NCBI RefSeq assembly: GCF_004297875.1
Contig: NZ_SCSK01000003.1
Span: 1-64,000 of the forward strand
Source: Pandoraea sp.
GTDB lineage: Bacteria > Pseudomonadota > Gammaproteobacteria > Burkholderiales > Burkholderiaceae
DNA: 64,000 nucleotides
Reading direction: 5' to 3'
Numbering within the stretch: the stretch's first letter is position 1; each line of letters opens with the position of its first letter. Below are positions 1 through 10,115 of the stretch, one piece after another. Under the pieces are notes generated by a model. That model was not told the DNA's origin and made no database searches. It worked only from the letters and a program-made list of their open reading frames with translations. Made by a program: the position numbers and the translations under genes.

Positions 1-111
1 GAGGGCATCAACAACACCATCAAGGTCATCAAGCGTCGGGCTTACGGGTACCGCGACGAGGAATATTTCTTCCTCAAGATCCGCGCCGCCTTCCCCGGTA
101 TCCCGCGATGA
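1..111 (+). mobile_element. ISL3-family transposase, C-terminal fragment
   Basis: Open from the first base of the window to TGA at 109-111, giving the last 36 residues of a protein. The tail, with the pieces EGINNTIKVIKRRAYGY and EYFFLKIRAAFPG, has the form of the C-terminus of ISL3-type DDE transposases (IS204/IS1001/IS1165 group), which cut and paste their insertion sequence. The rest lies outside the window, so I cannot tell whether the gene is intact. Only about 10 bases separate the stop codon from the ompA terminator, and I do not see a complete terminal inverted repeat there. The element may therefore have lost its outer end. Confidence 0.75.
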
Positions 112-114
112 ACC

Positions 115-142
115 AAAAAAAAGCCCTGCCTAAGCAGGGCTT
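115..142 (-). terminator. Rho-independent terminator of ompA
   Basis: A perfect 9-bp stem (AAGCCCTGC pairing with GCAGGGCTT) with a 4-base loop is flanked by A-runs on the left, which become a U-run for minus-strand transcripts. It lies just after the ompA stop. The T-run on the right is short, but the hairpin could also stop plus-strand transcription from the transposase fragment. Confidence 0.85.
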
Positions 143-158
143 TTCGAAGTCAGAGTGC

Positions 159-827
159 TTACTTCTTGGTGCCGACGACTTCGACTTGCACGCGACGGTT
201 CGGTGCCAGGCAGGCGATCAGCGCCTTGCGGTTACGTTGGTGGCAATCGGTCTTGACCGGATCACGCTTGCCTTTGCCTTCCGTGTAGATGCGGTTGGCT
301 TCGATGCCTTGGCTGACCAGGAATGCCTTGACAGCTTCGGCGCGACGCACGGACAGGCGATCGTTGTAACGGTCGGAACCGATGCGGTCGGTGTAGCCGG
401 TGGCAACCACGACTTCGAGGTTCACGTCCTTGATCTGAGCGGCCAGGTTGGTCAGCTTTTCTTTGCCTTCGGGTTTCAGGACAGCCTTGTCGAAGTCGAA
501 CAGCGCGTCAGCCTGGAAGGTGACTTTTTGGCTGACCGGAGCCGGTGCCGGAGCAGGTGCCGGAGCCGGAGCCGGGGCTTGTGCAATGATCGAGCCGTCG
601 CATTTCGCGTTGGCAGTCGCCGGAGTCCAGAAAGCATCGCGCCAGCACAGTTCGTCGGAACCGTTCTTCCACACCCACTGGCCGCTACCGTTGACCCAGT
701 TGCTGTTGACGGCTTGCTTCGAAGCCGCGATCGGACCCGGTGCGGTCTGGACGTAGCTTTCAGCCATTGCGGATGCAGCCATCACTGCGGTAGCTGCAAC
801 AATCGCGAGCTTTGCGAATTTATTCAT
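159..827 (-). CDS. ompA: OmpA family outer membrane protein
   Basis: Outer membrane protein, 222 aa, that anchors the envelope to peptidoglycan through a C-terminal OmpA domain. A signal peptide (about residues 1-22, ending SAMA) is followed by a short N-terminal region with a Cys and aromatic residues. Next comes an Ala-Pro repeat linker (about 83-97), then the OmpA-like domain, with the motif TGYTDRIGSDRYNDRLS and a late Cys pair. It lacks the eight-stranded barrel of enterobacterial OmpA, as is usual for the short OmpA-like proteins of Burkholderiales. AGGAG lies just upstream of the ATG. It is divergent from gyrA, and a good terminator follows. The symbol is used in the family sense. Confidence 0.9.
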   Translation of the reverse strand: MNKFAKLAIVAATAVMAASAMAESYVQTAPGPIAASKQAVNSNWVNGSGQWVWKNGSDELCWRDAFWTPATANAKCDGSIIAQAPAPAPAPAPAPAPVSQKVTFQADALFDFDKAVLKPEGKEKLTNLAAQIKDVNLEVVVATGYTDRIGSDRYNDRLSVRRAEAVKAFLVSQGIEANRIYTEGKGKRDPVKTDCHQRNRKALIACLAPNRRVQVEVVGTKK

Positions 828-1235
828 ATTTCTCCTCTCGAAATGAGATTACCGCAGGTTTACTGCGAGCCTAGACGACGGAACAAGTCTTACATCGCTC
901 GAAGTATAGCATCGCCGAACCGGCGCGAGCCGCTACGTACACTTCGAGTAATGTCTAACTTATGCACCGGCATTTTGCCATAGAGCTTTTCTCCGACGCT
1001 AAAAAAAACCCCGGTTGCCAAACCTTCTGCGCGGGATTGTGGTTTGAGAGCAACAGTTCGATGTTGGTATTTTCAATAGGGCGACTCCTAACTTTACGGA
1101 TTTTATTTTCCGACCCGTGAGAGCTTCCCGATAAGGACTGTGGCGAACCCGGAGCCGATGGTCGCGCATGTTAGAATGTTTGGATAATATCGCGCGCAGC
1201 TTCCTATCGCGATAAACGCTTGATAGAAACCAATA
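828..1235. promoter_or_regulatory. Divergent ompA/gyrA intergenic region
   Basis: This 408-bp gap has no convincing gene. For ompA, a TATACT -10 on the minus strand (plus-strand 902-907) would start a leader of about 70 nt, but no good -35 is visible. For gyrA, candidate -10 elements are TAGAAT (1172-1177) and GATAAT (1185-1190), again with poor -35 matches. The remainder shows nothing I can identify. Confidence 0.4.
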
Positions 1236-3821
1236 ATGGATCAGTTCGCCAAAGAAACGCTCCCGATATCGCTAGAAGAAGAGATGCGCCGCTCGTATCT
1301 TGATTACGCCATGAGCGTGATCGTGGGGCGAGCCCTGCCGGACGTTCGGGACGGCCTCAAACCGGTGCATCGGCGCGTTTTGTTTGCGATGCACGAACTG
1401 AACAACGACTGGAATCGGGCGTACAAGAAGTCCGCGCGTATCGTCGGGGACGTGATCGGTAAATACCATCCGCATGGCGATTCGGCGGTGTACGACACGA
1501 TTGTTCGGATGGCGCAGGATTTCTCGCTGCGTTACATGTTGGTGGACGGTCAGGGCAATTTCGGTTCGGTCGACGGCGATAATGCGGCGGCAATGCGCTA
1601 TACCGAAATCCGCATGGCGAAGATCGGCCACGAGTTGCTGGCCGATATCGACAAGGAAACCGTCGATTTCGGTCCGAATTACGACGGCAGCGAGAGGGAG
1701 CCTCTCATCCTGCCCGCCAGGATTCCCAACTTGCTGATCAACGGATCGTCCGGGATCGCCGTCGGGATGGCCACCAATATTCCACCGCATAATTTCAACG
1801 AAGTGGTTGATGCCTGTCTGCACGTGCTCAAACACCCGGAGGCGACGGTCGACGAGCTGATCGAGATCATTCCGGCGCCGGACTTTCCGACCGCCGGGGT
1901 CATCTACGGCATTGCCGGCGTTCGCGACGGTTACCGCACCGGCCGCGGTCGTGTGGTGATGCGCGCCACCACGCATTTCGAAGAAATCGACAGAGGGCAG
2001 CGCACGGCGATCATCGTCGACGAACTTCCTTATCAGGTGAACAAGCGCTCGTTACTCGAGCGCATTGCCGAGCTGGTCAATGAGAAGCGCCTGGAGGGCA
2101 TCTCCGATATCCGCGACGAATCCGACAAGAGCGGCATGCGCGTCGTGATCGAGCTCAAGCGCGGCGAGGTGCCGGAGGTTGTCCTCAATAACCTGTATAA
2201 GAATACGCAGTTGCAGGACACCTTCGGCATGAACATGGTGGCGCTGGTCGATGGCCAGCCGAAGCTGCTGAATCTGCGTGAAATGCTGGTGCATTTCCTG
2301 TCGCATCGCCGCGAAGTCATCACGCGCCGCACCATTTTCGAGTTGCGCAAGGCGCGCGAGCGTGGTCACGTACTCGAAGGCTTGGCGGTCGCGCTGGCCA
2401 ATATCGATGAATTCATCGCGATCATCAAGGCGGCGCCGACGCCGCCGGTTGCGAAACAGGAGTTGATGGCGCATGCCTGGGATTCCGCGGTGGTTCGCGA
2501 GATGCTCGGTCGCGCCCAGGCCGATACGCCGGGCGGGCTGGCCGCATTCCGGCCCGATGGCCTCGATCCGCTGGTCGGGATGCAGAGCGACGGGCTGTAT
2601 CGCCTGTCGGATACGCAAGCGCAGGAAATTCTGCAAATGCGGCTGCAGCGCCTGACCGGGCTCGAGCAGGACAAGATCGTCGCGGAATACAAGGAAGTCA
2701 TGGCGCAGATCGCCGATTTGCTCGATATTCTTGCGTCGCCGGAGCGCATCACTACGATCATTGCGCAGGAGCTGAGTGCAGCGCGATCCGAGTTCGGCGA
2801 TGCGCGCCGCTCGCGGATCGAACTGAATGCGACCGAGCTTTTCACGGAAGATTTGATCACGCCGCAGGACATGGTCGTGACGCTGTCCCATGCCGGATAC
2901 ATCAAGTCTCAGCCGCTGTCCGAATACCGGGCGCAAAAGCGCGGAGGGCGCGGCAAGCAGGCAACGGCGACCAAGGAAGACGACTGGATCGACACGCTGT
3001 TCATCGCCAATACGCACGACACGATACTTTGCTTCTCCAATCGCGGGCGCGTCTACTGGCTGAAAGTGTACGAGGTGCCCCAGGGTTCGCGCAACTCGCG
3101 CGGCAAGCCAATCGTCAACATGTTCCCGTTGACGGATGGCGAGAAGATCAACGTGGTGCTGCCGGTCAAGGAGTTCTCGGATGATCGGTATGTCTTCATG
3201 GCGACCAGTCTGGGGACGGTCAAAAAGACGCCGCTGGAGGCATTTAGCCGCCCGATGAAGCGCGGCATCATCGCCGTCAATCTCGACGGTGGAGACATCC
3301 TGATCGGGGCCGCGATCACGGATGGAGCGCACGATGTCATGTTGTTCTCCGACGCCGGCAAGGCGGTGCGCTTCGACGAAAACGACGTACGCCCGATGGG
3401 GCGGGAGGCGCGCGGCGTGCGCGGCATGCAACTGGAAGACGGCCAGCAGGTCATTGCACTGCTGGTGGCGGAGAACGAGCAGCAGTCGGTGCTGACCGCC
3501 ACCGAAAACGGTTACGGAAAGCGCACGTCGATTGTTGAATATACGCGCCACGGCCGCGGCACAAAGGGTATGATTGCTATCCAGACCAGCGAGCGAAACG
3601 GCAAGGTGGTAGCTGCTACACTGGTGGAGGCCGACGACGAGATCATGCTGATCACGACGGGCGGCGTGCTGATCCGGACCCGGGTGGCTGAAATCCGGGA
3701 AATGGGGCGCGCCACCCAAGGTGTGACGCTGATCAGTCTGGACGAGGGCACCAAACTGTCGGGGCTGCAGCCGATTGCTGAGACCGATGGTGAGGTGGAT
3801 GAAGCCGACCTCAAATCGTGA
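1236..3821 (+). CDS. gyrA: DNA gyrase subunit A
   Basis: Subunit A of DNA gyrase (861 aa), which breaks and rejoins DNA during ATP-driven negative supercoiling with GyrB. The N-terminal winged-helix/tower domain carries the active-site Tyr in [11 protein letters not shown] (about residue 122). The C-terminal beta-pinwheel holds the GyrA box QKRGGRGK, which separates gyrase from ParC of topoisomerase IV. The quinolone-resistance region reads [10 protein letters not shown], with Ser83 and Asp87, the susceptible form in E. coli numbering. It heads the serC-pheA-tyrA-aroA block, though a separate promoter for the next gene is likely. Confidence 0.98.
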   Translation: MDQFAKETLPISLEEEMRRSYLDYAMSVIVGRALPDVRDGLKPVHRRVLFAMHELNNDWNRAYKKSARIVGDVIGKYHPHGDSAVYDTIVRMAQDFSLRYMLVDGQGNFGSVDGDNAAAMRYTEIRMAKIGHELLADIDKETVDFGPNYDGSEREPLILPARIPNLLINGSSGIAVGMATNIPPHNFNEVVDACLHVLKHPEATVDELIEIIPAPDFPTAGVIYGIAGVRDGYRTGRGRVVMRATTHFEEIDRGQRTAIIVDELPYQVNKRSLLERIAELVNEKRLEGISDIRDESDKSGMRVVIELKRGEVPEVVLNNLYKNTQLQDTFGMNMVALVDGQPKLLNLREMLVHFLSHRREVITRRTIFELRKARERGHVLEGLAVALANIDEFIAIIKAAPTPPVAKQELMAHAWDSAVVREMLGRAQADTPGGLAAFRPDGLDPLVGMQSDGLYRLSDTQAQEILQMRLQRLTGLEQDKIVAEYKEVMAQIADLLDILASPERITTIIAQELSAARSEFGDARRSRIELNATELFTEDLITPQDMVVTLSHAGYIKSQPLSEYRAQKRGGRGKQATATKEDDWIDTLFIANTHDTILCFSNRGRVYWLKVYEVPQGSRNSRGKPIVNMFPLTDGEKINVVLPVKEFSDDRYVFMATSLGTVKKTPLEAFSRPMKRGIIAVNLDGGDILIGAAITDGAHDVMLFSDAGKAVRFDENDVRPMGREARGVRGMQLEDGQQVIALLVAENEQQSVLTATENGYGKRTSIVEYTRHGRGTKGMIAIQTSERNGKVVAATLVEADDEIMLITTGGVLIRTRVAEIREMGRATQGVTLISLDEGTKLSGLQPIAETDGEVDEADLKS

Positions 3822-3917
3822 CGGTCGATTGTACTGGCAAGCGAAATCTCGAACGAGAACGCATCTCAACATGTCAGGCGATTTGCCTGCGAATTATGTA
3901 ATGGAGTTACCAAAATA

Positions 3918-4487
3918 ATGCGATTCATTAACGTCAAGAAGTGGATGTGGTTGTTGCTGGTTGTGCCTGCGATGGCGATGGCTCAGCAAAGCACCTCGAT
4001 CGATGCCGGCAAGCGTGCCGCGATCAAGGACTTGCTCAATGCGATCGATGCCGACAAGTTGGTTCAGGCGATCGGCGAAGGCGCTCAGGAACAATCGAAG
4101 CAAATGGTGCCGGCGATTCTCGAGCAGGCGCTGGTGCAGAACAAATCGTTGACGGAAGCGCAAAAGCGGGCGGCCGTCCCTACCTTGCAGAAAGACTCGA
4201 TTCCGAAATTGGTTGATCAGGCCGGCAAGGTATTCACGTCCGACAACTTCAAGAACGACGCGATCCAGGCGCAATACGAAGCCTATGCCAAGTACTATAC
4301 GACCGACGAAATCAAGGACCTGACCAAGTTCTACAAGAGCCCCACCGGCCAGAAGTACATCAAGGTGCAGGATCAGGTCGGTCAGGATGTCGTTGGCGGC
4401 CTGATGCGCAAATACATGCCGCAAGCCATCCAGGCGACGCGCACCTTGGCCGAAAAGGACGTCGCTGCCGTCAAGCCGGCGAAGTGA
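3918..4487 (+). CDS. DUF2059 secreted protein
   Basis: A 189-aa exported protein of unknown function, with a signal peptide (about 1-22, hydrophobic core WMWLLLVVPAMAMA, cut near AMA-QQ). The mature part is alpha-helical and charged. The segment with AYAKYYTTDEIKDLTKFYKSP is the hallmark of DUF2059, where a C-terminal helical pair follows a Phe/Tyr-rich stretch. Genes of this family often lie between gyrA and serC in Burkholderiaceae. A terminator-like hairpin follows, so it may be transcribed alone or with gyrA. No catalytic residues are evident. Confidence 0.85.
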   Translation: MRFINVKKWMWLLLVVPAMAMAQQSTSIDAGKRAAIKDLLNAIDADKLVQAIGEGAQEQSKQMVPAILEQALVQNKSLTEAQKRAAVPTLQKDSIPKLVDQAGKVFTSDNFKNDAIQAQYEAYAKYYTTDEIKDLTKFYKSPTGQKYIKVQDQVGQDVVGGLMRKYMPQAIQATRTLAEKDVAAVKPAK

Positions 4488-4509
4488 TTTTCTTTTCCGT
4501 TTGACCGAT

Positions 4510-4551
4510 AATGGCCGTTCGCGGGTAACTGCTGGCGGCCATTGTTGTTTT
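4510..4551 (+). terminator. Probable terminator after the DUF2059 gene
   Basis: An 8-bp perfect stem (AATGGCCG/CGGCCATT) with an 18-base loop is followed by GTTGTTTT. It lies 20 bases past the stop codon. Confidence 0.6.
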
Positions 4552-4579
4552 GGCGGCGCCCAGTGCGCCCCATACCAGA

Positions 4580-4639
4580 GTTGAAACGCAAGAGGCGACG
4601 CAGACTTGTTGCTGCGCATCCTTTTGCGTTTCAACTTTT
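4580..4639 (+). promoter_or_regulatory. Long hairpin in the serC leader
   Basis: Two 24-base arms (4580-4603 and 4612-4635) pair with 20 Watson-Crick pairs and one G-U around an 8-base loop. The outer 12 bp (GTTGAAACGCAA) are perfect. TTTT follows at once, and the serC ATG comes 18 bases after the right arm. It could be an attenuator or terminator, a translation-control hairpin, or an operator. No clear Shine-Dalgarno sequence is seen between it and serC. Confidence 0.6.
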
Positions 4640-4652
4640 CCCTTGAACAGCA

Positions 4653-5750
4653 ATGACACGCCCCTACAATTTTTCGGCTGGTCCTGCGGTGCTGCCCCCC
4701 GAAGTGCTCGCGCAGGCCGCCGCTGAAATGCTCGACTGGCATGGCTCGGGCATGAGCGTGATGGAAATGAGCCATCGCGGCAAGGAGTTCACATCGATCA
4801 TCGAGCAGGCCGAGGCTGATCTGCGTGAGTTGCTGGCGGTGCCGCGCGACTACCGAATCCTGTTCATGCAAGGCGGGGCGCTGGCCGAGAACGCCATCGT
4901 GCCGATGAATCTGCTGGGCAACAGGCGCGAAGCCGATTACATCGTCACTGGCGCATGGTCGATCAAATCCCAAAAGGAAGCGGGCAAGTATTGTTCGGTG
5001 AACATTGCCGCCAGCAGCGAGGCGGACGGATTCAAGGCGATCCCGCCGCAGGAGACCTGGCGTTTGTCCAAGGATCCGGCTTATGTGCATATCTGCACCA
5101 ACGAAACGATTCACGGCGTCGAATATTTCTGGGTTCCGGACTTGAGGTCGGCCGGGTTGCACGATGTCCCGCTGGTGGCCGACGTGTCGTCGCACATCCT
5201 GTCTCGACCGATGGACGTTTCGAAATTCGATGTCATGTATGGTGGCGCACAGAAGAACATCGGGCCGGCTGGTCTGACGCTGGTGATCGTGCGTGAAACG
5301 TTGTTGGGACGAGCATTGCCGGTTTGTCCGTCAGCCTTCGACTGGAAAACCGTCGCCGAAGCCCATTCCATGTATAACACGCCGCCGACCTATGCGATCT
5401 ACATTGCCGGGTTGGTGTTCCAGTGGATCAAGCGGCAAGGCGGCCTGGCTGTCATGGAGCGGCGCAACAAGGCAAAGGCCGAGATGCTCTATCAATGTCT
5501 GGATGAGAGCGATTTCTATCGTACCCAAGTTGCCCCGGCCTGCAGGTCGCGCATGAACGTACCGTTTTTCCTGCCCGATGAGCAGATGAACGAGTTGTTC
5601 CTGAATGGCGCGCGCGAACGTGGTCTGCTGCAACTCAAGGGGCACAAGCTCGTGGGCGGCATGCGGGCGTCGATCTACAATGCGATGCCGCTCGAGGGCG
5701 TGCAGGCACTGGTCGATTATCTAAAGGAATTTGAGCGCAGCCACGGCTAA
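4653..5750 (+). CDS. serC: Phosphoserine aminotransferase
   Basis: PLP-dependent class V aminotransferase (365 aa). It converts 3-phosphohydroxypyruvate to phosphoserine in serine synthesis and works in pyridoxine synthesis (erythronate-4-phosphate route). The N-terminus [11 protein letters not shown] and the block [14 protein letters not shown] are diagnostic. The PLP lysine is in [12 protein letters not shown]. Length is normal for the family. The start follows the long leader hairpin with only a weak ribosome site. It opens the serC-pheA-tyrA-aroA-cmk-rpsA set, all in one direction. Confidence 0.97.
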   Translation: MTRPYNFSAGPAVLPPEVLAQAAAEMLDWHGSGMSVMEMSHRGKEFTSIIEQAEADLRELLAVPRDYRILFMQGGALAENAIVPMNLLGNRREADYIVTGAWSIKSQKEAGKYCSVNIAASSEADGFKAIPPQETWRLSKDPAYVHICTNETIHGVEYFWVPDLRSAGLHDVPLVADVSSHILSRPMDVSKFDVMYGGAQKNIGPAGLTLVIVRETLLGRALPVCPSAFDWKTVAEAHSMYNTPPTYAIYIAGLVFQWIKRQGGLAVMERRNKAKAEMLYQCLDESDFYRTQVAPACRSRMNVPFFLPDEQMNELFLNGARERGLLQLKGHKLVGGMRASIYNAMPLEGVQALVDYLKEFERSHG

Positions 5751-5826
5751 CGGCACCAGCGCCCTATGCTCATGAGCTCTTTCCCGGGCGCAGGACCGAT
5801 CACATTCGCTGAACAAAGACAGATTG

Positions 5827-6909
5827 ATGGCAGACGAACTCTCCGCATTACTGGCGCCGCTGCGCGCGAAAATCGACGCGATCGACGAACAGTTGCTCCG
5901 ATTGCTGAACCAGCGCGCGGCGGTCGCGCTCGAGGTCGGTGAAGTCAAGAAACGCCTGGGCGCTCCGGTTTTCCGGCCTGAGCGCGAGTTGCAAGTGATC
6001 GCCCGCTTGCAGGACGCGAATGGTGGACCGCTTGGCAATGACAGCCTGTCGGCGATCTGGCGCGAAATCATGTCGGCTAGCCGCGCGCTCGAAAAGCCGC
6101 TGGCGGTTGCTTACTTGGGGCCGTCCGGAACCTACAGCGAGCAGGCTGCATTCGGTTACTTTGGGCGCAGTGTTCAAGAGCAGCCCTGTGCTTCGATCGA
6201 TGATGTATTCCGCGCCGTCGAAGCCGGAGCTGCCGATTTCGGCGTCGTGCCGGTAGAAAATTCCACCGAAGGCGCCGTTTCGCGCACGCTCGACTTGCTG
6301 CTCCAGTCGCCGCTGACGATCAGCGGTGAAGTGGCGCTGCCGATTCATCATAATCTTCTGACGCTCAGCGGCAAGTTGACAGGCGTGACTACCGTCTGTG
6401 CCCATCCTCAGGCGCTGGCGCAATGCCAGCACTGGCTGAGCGCCAATGCGCCGCAACTGGAGCGGCGCTCGGTATCCAGCAATGCTGAGGGGGCACGGCT
6501 GGCCAGCGTCGATGCGACGGTGGCGGCCATTGCGGGGGACGCGGCAGCGGTGCAATATGGTTTGCAGGTCGCACAAGCGCATATTCAGGATGATCCACAC
6601 AACAGAACCCGCTTCGTTGTGATCGGCACGCTTGACACAGCGCCGAGCGGGCATGATCAAACTTCGCTGATTCTCTCCGTGGCCAACCGTGCGGGAGCCG
6701 TGTTTGGTTTGCTCGAGCCCCTGGCGCGGCACGGTGTTTCAATGACTCGCTTCGAATCCCGTCCGGCCAAGAGCGGTGCGTGGGAATATTATTTCTACGT
6801 CGATATCGAGGGTCATCGCGCCGACCCGAAAATTGCCGGCGCGCTGGCGGAGCTTGAGGAACGCGCCGCGTATTGTAAAGTGCTCGGCTCGTATCCTCAG
6901 GCTCGCTGA
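5827..6909 (+). CDS. pheA: Bifunctional chorismate mutase / prephenate dehydratase (P-protein)
   Basis: Makes phenylpyruvate from chorismate by way of prephenate (360 aa). Three domains follow in order: AroQ-type chorismate mutase (about 1-90, with LLRLLNQRAAVALEVGEVKK), prephenate dehydratase (about 95-270, with the catalytic TRF motif in NRTRFVVIG), and a C-terminal ACT domain for phenylalanine feedback (about 280-355, with the ESRP motif). I take the ATG at 5827 in preference to an in-frame TTG one codon earlier. tyrA follows after 23 bases. Many related genomes have a hisC aminotransferase gene between these two, and none is present here. Confidence 0.96.
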   Translation: MADELSALLAPLRAKIDAIDEQLLRLLNQRAAVALEVGEVKKRLGAPVFRPERELQVIARLQDANGGPLGNDSLSAIWREIMSASRALEKPLAVAYLGPSGTYSEQAAFGYFGRSVQEQPCASIDDVFRAVEAGAADFGVVPVENSTEGAVSRTLDLLLQSPLTISGEVALPIHHNLLTLSGKLTGVTTVCAHPQALAQCQHWLSANAPQLERRSVSSNAEGARLASVDATVAAIAGDAAAVQYGLQVAQAHIQDDPHNRTRFVVIGTLDTAPSGHDQTSLILSVANRAGAVFGLLEPLARHGVSMTRFESRPAKSGAWEYYFYVDIEGHRADPKIAGALAELEERAAYCKVLGSYPQAR

Positions 6910-6932
6910 GCCGCTTGACGTCTCCTTTTCTC

Positions 6933-7805
6933 ATGTCCATTCAAAAACTTGTCATCGCTGGCGTCGGCTTGATTGGAGGATCGCTTGCGCTGGCGCTCAG
7001 GCAGGCGGGCGTCGTCGGGCAAATCGTCGGTATCGGACGCAATCGCAGCAGCTTGCAGCATGCACTGAGGCTCGGCGTTATCGATGACATCGCCGAGTCG
7101 ATCGAGTCGGCCCTGGCGGGCGCGGATATCGTCGTCCTGGCCGCTCCTGTGGCCCAGACGCCGGCCTTGTTGGGCGCCATGGCGCCGTACCTGCGCGGCG
7201 ACACGATCGTGACCGACGCCGGCAGCACCAAGAGGGATGCGGTCGTTGCGGCGCACGCCGCGCTGGGTCCCGATGCCTGGCGTTTCGTGCCGGCGCACCC
7301 GATAGCCGGCGGGGAATTGAGCGGTGTCGATGCGGCTCAGGCTGACCTGTATCGCGGCAAGCGGGCGATAGTATGTCCGTTGCCGGAAAATCGTCTGACC
7401 GACGTCGCCCGTATCGAGCAGATGTGGCGCGCTGCCGGCGCGCTGGTCAAGCATATGACGCCCGAGCAGCACGATGCCGTGTTCGCGGCAGTCAGCCATC
7501 TGCCGCACATTCTCTCGTATGCGATGGTCGCGCAAATCCTGGACAGCTCATACGCAGATCTGAAACTGGACAACGCGGGCGCTGGATTCCGTGATTTCAC
7601 ACGAATCGCGGCATCGAATCCTGAAATGTGGCGTGATATTTGTTTGGCCAATGGGGCGGCCCTGCTGGGTGAAATCGACGGTTACATGGCAATGTTGCAA
7701 GATATTCGGCGCATGCTTGCGGCCGCAGACGGCGCCGCGCTCGAGCGCGTATTTTCGCGCGCCAGTCGGGCGCGACTCGACTGGGGAAAGCTGCAAGGAA
7801 AATGA
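6933..7805 (+). CDS. tyrA: Prephenate dehydrogenase
   Basis: NAD(P)-dependent oxidation and decarboxylation of prephenate to 4-hydroxyphenylpyruvate for tyrosine (290 aa). An N-terminal Rossmann fold opens with [13 protein letters not shown]. The later [11 protein letters not shown] and the helical C-terminal dimerisation domain fit the TyrA family. The start at 6933 puts the Rossmann strand at the N-terminus; an in-frame TTG at 6915 is less likely. Its stop overlaps the aroA start (ATGA), implying translational coupling. Confidence 0.95.
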   Translation: MSIQKLVIAGVGLIGGSLALALRQAGVVGQIVGIGRNRSSLQHALRLGVIDDIAESIESALAGADIVVLAAPVAQTPALLGAMAPYLRGDTIVTDAGSTKRDAVVAAHAALGPDAWRFVPAHPIAGGELSGVDAAQADLYRGKRAIVCPLPENRLTDVARIEQMWRAAGALVKHMTPEQHDAVFAAVSHLPHILSYAMVAQILDSSYADLKLDNAGAGFRDFTRIAASNPEMWRDICLANGAALLGEIDGYMAMLQDIRRMLAAADGAALERVFSRASRARLDWGKLQGK

Positions 7806-9121
7806 TGAACTTCCTCGATCTTGGTCCATTCTCGAGGGCTTCCGGCACGATCAAGTTGCCTGGCTCGAAAAGCATTTCCAATCGTGTGCTGCTTCTGGCT
7901 GCGTTGAGTCAGGGCGTGACCGTAGTGCACGACCTGCTGGCGTCGGACGACACTCATGTGATGCTCGAAGCGTTGCGCACACTGGGCGTTCAGTGGGAAC
8001 AACCCGGTGACGGCAGCACGATAGTACATGGCGTTGGCGGCAATTTTCCGGTCAAGCAAGCGACCCTTTTCATGGGCAACGCGGGGACCGCAATTCGACC
8101 ACTGACAGCCGCCTTGGCGCTCAATCGAGGCGATTATCATGTTTCCGGCGTGCCACGCATGCATGAGCGGCCGATCGGCGACCTGGTGGACGGCCTGCGG
8201 CAGATTGGCGCCCGCATCGACTACACGGGACAGCCCGGCTTTCCGCCGCTGCATATCCATCCGGCTGATGCGCAACTGAATCAGGCGCCGATTCGGGTGC
8301 GAGGTGATGTTTCCAGCCAGTTCCTGACCGCACTGTTGATGGCCGCCCCGCTACTGAGGGCGTCCGGCGACGGGGTCGAGATTCTTGTCGACGGTGAACT
8401 GATTTCCAAGCCGTACATCGATATCACGTTGCGATTGATGAGCCGCTTTGGTGTGCAAGTGCAGCGCGACGGGTGGCAGCGATTCATGGTGCCGGGTGCC
8501 GCGCAAGGCAACGGGTACCGAAGCCCCGGGGCGATTCATGTCGAGGGCGATGCGTCGTCAGCATCCTACTTTATCGCGGCAGGCGCCATCGGCGGCGGGC
8601 CGGTCACTGTCGAGGGGGTCGGGCGCGACAGTATTCAGGGGGATATCCGGTTTGTCGACGCCCTCGAACAGATGGGCGCCAATATTACGCTGGGTGAACA
8701 TTCGATCGTTGCGCACGGCGTCTCGACCAAGCATGGCAAGTTGCGCGCGATAGACATGGATTTCAATCACATTCCCGATGCGACGATGACGATTGCCGTC
8801 GCGGCATTGTTTGCCGATGGCACCAGTTGCCTGCGTAATATCGGCAGTTGGCGGGTCAAGGAGACCGATCGTCTGGCCGCCATGGCGACCGAATTGCGCA
8901 AACTTGGCGCCGATGTCGAGGAAGGTGCCGACTTCCTGTGCATTACGCCGCCGTCAATATTTTGCGGCAATGCGGCCATCGATACCTACGATGATCACCG
9001 TATGGCGATGTGCTTTTCGCTCGCCAGTCTGGGGGGCGTGCCCGTGCGCATCAACGATCCGGGTTGCGTGGCAAAAACATTCCCCGATTATTTTGCTGAA
9101 TTTGGCCGGATTGTCGATTAG
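7802..9121 (+). CDS. aroA: 3-phosphoshikimate 1-carboxyvinyltransferase (EPSP synthase)
   Basis: Transfers enolpyruvyl from PEP to shikimate-3-phosphate, the sixth shikimate-pathway step (439 aa). Near the N-terminus [17 protein letters not shown] is the EPSP signature, and [16 protein letters not shown] is the second, with Gly at the glyphosate-sensitive position of class I enzymes. Later motifs [11 protein letters not shown] and the [19 protein letters not shown] block are present. Two adjacent ATGs (7802 and 7805) are possible starts. The first overlaps the tyrA stop. Confidence 0.97.
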   Translation: MMNFLDLGPFSRASGTIKLPGSKSISNRVLLLAALSQGVTVVHDLLASDDTHVMLEALRTLGVQWEQPGDGSTIVHGVGGNFPVKQATLFMGNAGTAIRPLTAALALNRGDYHVSGVPRMHERPIGDLVDGLRQIGARIDYTGQPGFPPLHIHPADAQLNQAPIRVRGDVSSQFLTALLMAAPLLRASGDGVEILVDGELISKPYIDITLRLMSRFGVQVQRDGWQRFMVPGAAQGNGYRSPGAIHVEGDASSASYFIAAGAIGGGPVTVEGVGRDSIQGDIRFVDALEQMGANITLGEHSIVAHGVSTKHGKLRAIDMDFNHIPDATMTIAVAALFADGTSCLRNIGSWRVKETDRLAAMATELRKLGADVEEGADFLCITPPSIFCGNAAIDTYDDHRMAMCFSLASLGGVPVRINDPGCVAKTFPDYFAEFGRIVD

Positions 9122-9334
9122 AGCGATACCCTCCGGGAGGCTCCATTCGTCCGATTGCGAATGCCCCGACTATACTGAATCCGGTAACAGGGCAATGTCT
9201 CGCGAAGAGATTCGGAGGTTGACGGGCGGGGATCGTGCCGTAACGTGGGGGTGCGGGCCCGCTCTCTTTGCTCCCCACGGTGCCGGGTCTCGGTGTCTGA
9301 AAATATCATAACCAAGCGGGGATTTTGCTATCTC

Positions 9335-10030
9335 ATGGATGCCTTTGAGCGCGACGATAACGCGATACCAGTGATTACCGTTGATGGGCCGACGGCCTCG
9401 GGGAAAGGAACCGTAGCGCATCGGGTTGCCGATGCGCTGGAGTTTCATTATCTGGACAGCGGCGCGCTATACCGCTTGACCGCGCTGGCCAGTGCTCGCC
9501 ACGGTATCGCGCCGGACGACGCCGACGCCCTGTCGGTACTGGCCGAGACCCTGGATGTTCGCTTCAGCGGGCAGCGAATATGGCTCTCCGGTGAGGACGT
9601 CACAGACGCGATTCGTGCCGAGGCGATCGGTAACCGGGCATCGGCAATTGCCGTCCATGGCGCGGTCAGGCACGCTCTGCTGGCGCTTCAGCACGGCTTC
9701 AGGAAGGCGCCGGGACTGGTTGCCGATGGCCGCGACATGGGCACAGTCGTCTTCCCTGATGCGGTTTTGAAGGTGTTTCTGACCGCGAGCGTTCAGGCTC
9801 GCGCGCAGAGGCGATATAAGCAATTGATAGGAAAAGGTTTTTCTGCTAATATAGATAGTCTTTTACTGGATTTGCAGGAGCGCGACGCGCGGGATCGCAC
9901 CCGTGCCGAAGCGCCGTTGCGACCGGCGGAAGGAGCGAGAGTCCTCGATACTTCTGGCATGACTGCCGATCAGGCGGTTGCGCAGGTGCTCGAATGGTTC
10001 TCGCAGGCGCAGTACCCGCAAGGTGCCTGA
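9335..10030 (+). CDS. cmk: Cytidylate kinase
   Basis: Phosphorylates CMP and dCMP with ATP (231 aa). The P-loop is [13 protein letters not shown] near the N-terminus, followed by the CMP-binding [10 protein letters not shown] and [13 protein letters not shown]. The start at 9335 is chosen because the P-loop then sits at the usual distance from the N-terminus. The 213-bp gap after aroA contains TATACT (9171-9176) but no convincing -35. cmk directly before rpsA is a widely conserved pair. Confidence 0.95.
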   Translation: MDAFERDDNAIPVITVDGPTASGKGTVAHRVADALEFHYLDSGALYRLTALASARHGIAPDDADALSVLAETLDVRFSGQRIWLSGEDVTDAIRAEAIGNRASAIAVHGAVRHALLALQHGFRKAPGLVADGRDMGTVVFPDAVLKVFLTASVQARAQRRYKQLIGKGFSANIDSLLLDLQERDARDRTRAEAPLRPAEGARVLDTSGMTADQAVAQVLEWFSQAQYPQGA

Positions 10031-10115
10031 ACCTGTGTTCAAGGTGTGTTTTTAACTTTTAACCCCCCGTTGTGGCGCGGCTCCACATGCGTGTCTCACG
10101 GTATTTTTCATTTTT

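Noticed and set aside
2052..3872. 606-codon open frame on the minus strand across gyrA
   Set aside because: It is the antisense shadow of gyrA, caused by high GC at codon position three. The protein is Arg/His-rich with no family features.
9122..9334. TATACT as a cmk promoter
   Set aside because: No -35 at a proper distance; TTGCGA is only 10 bases away.
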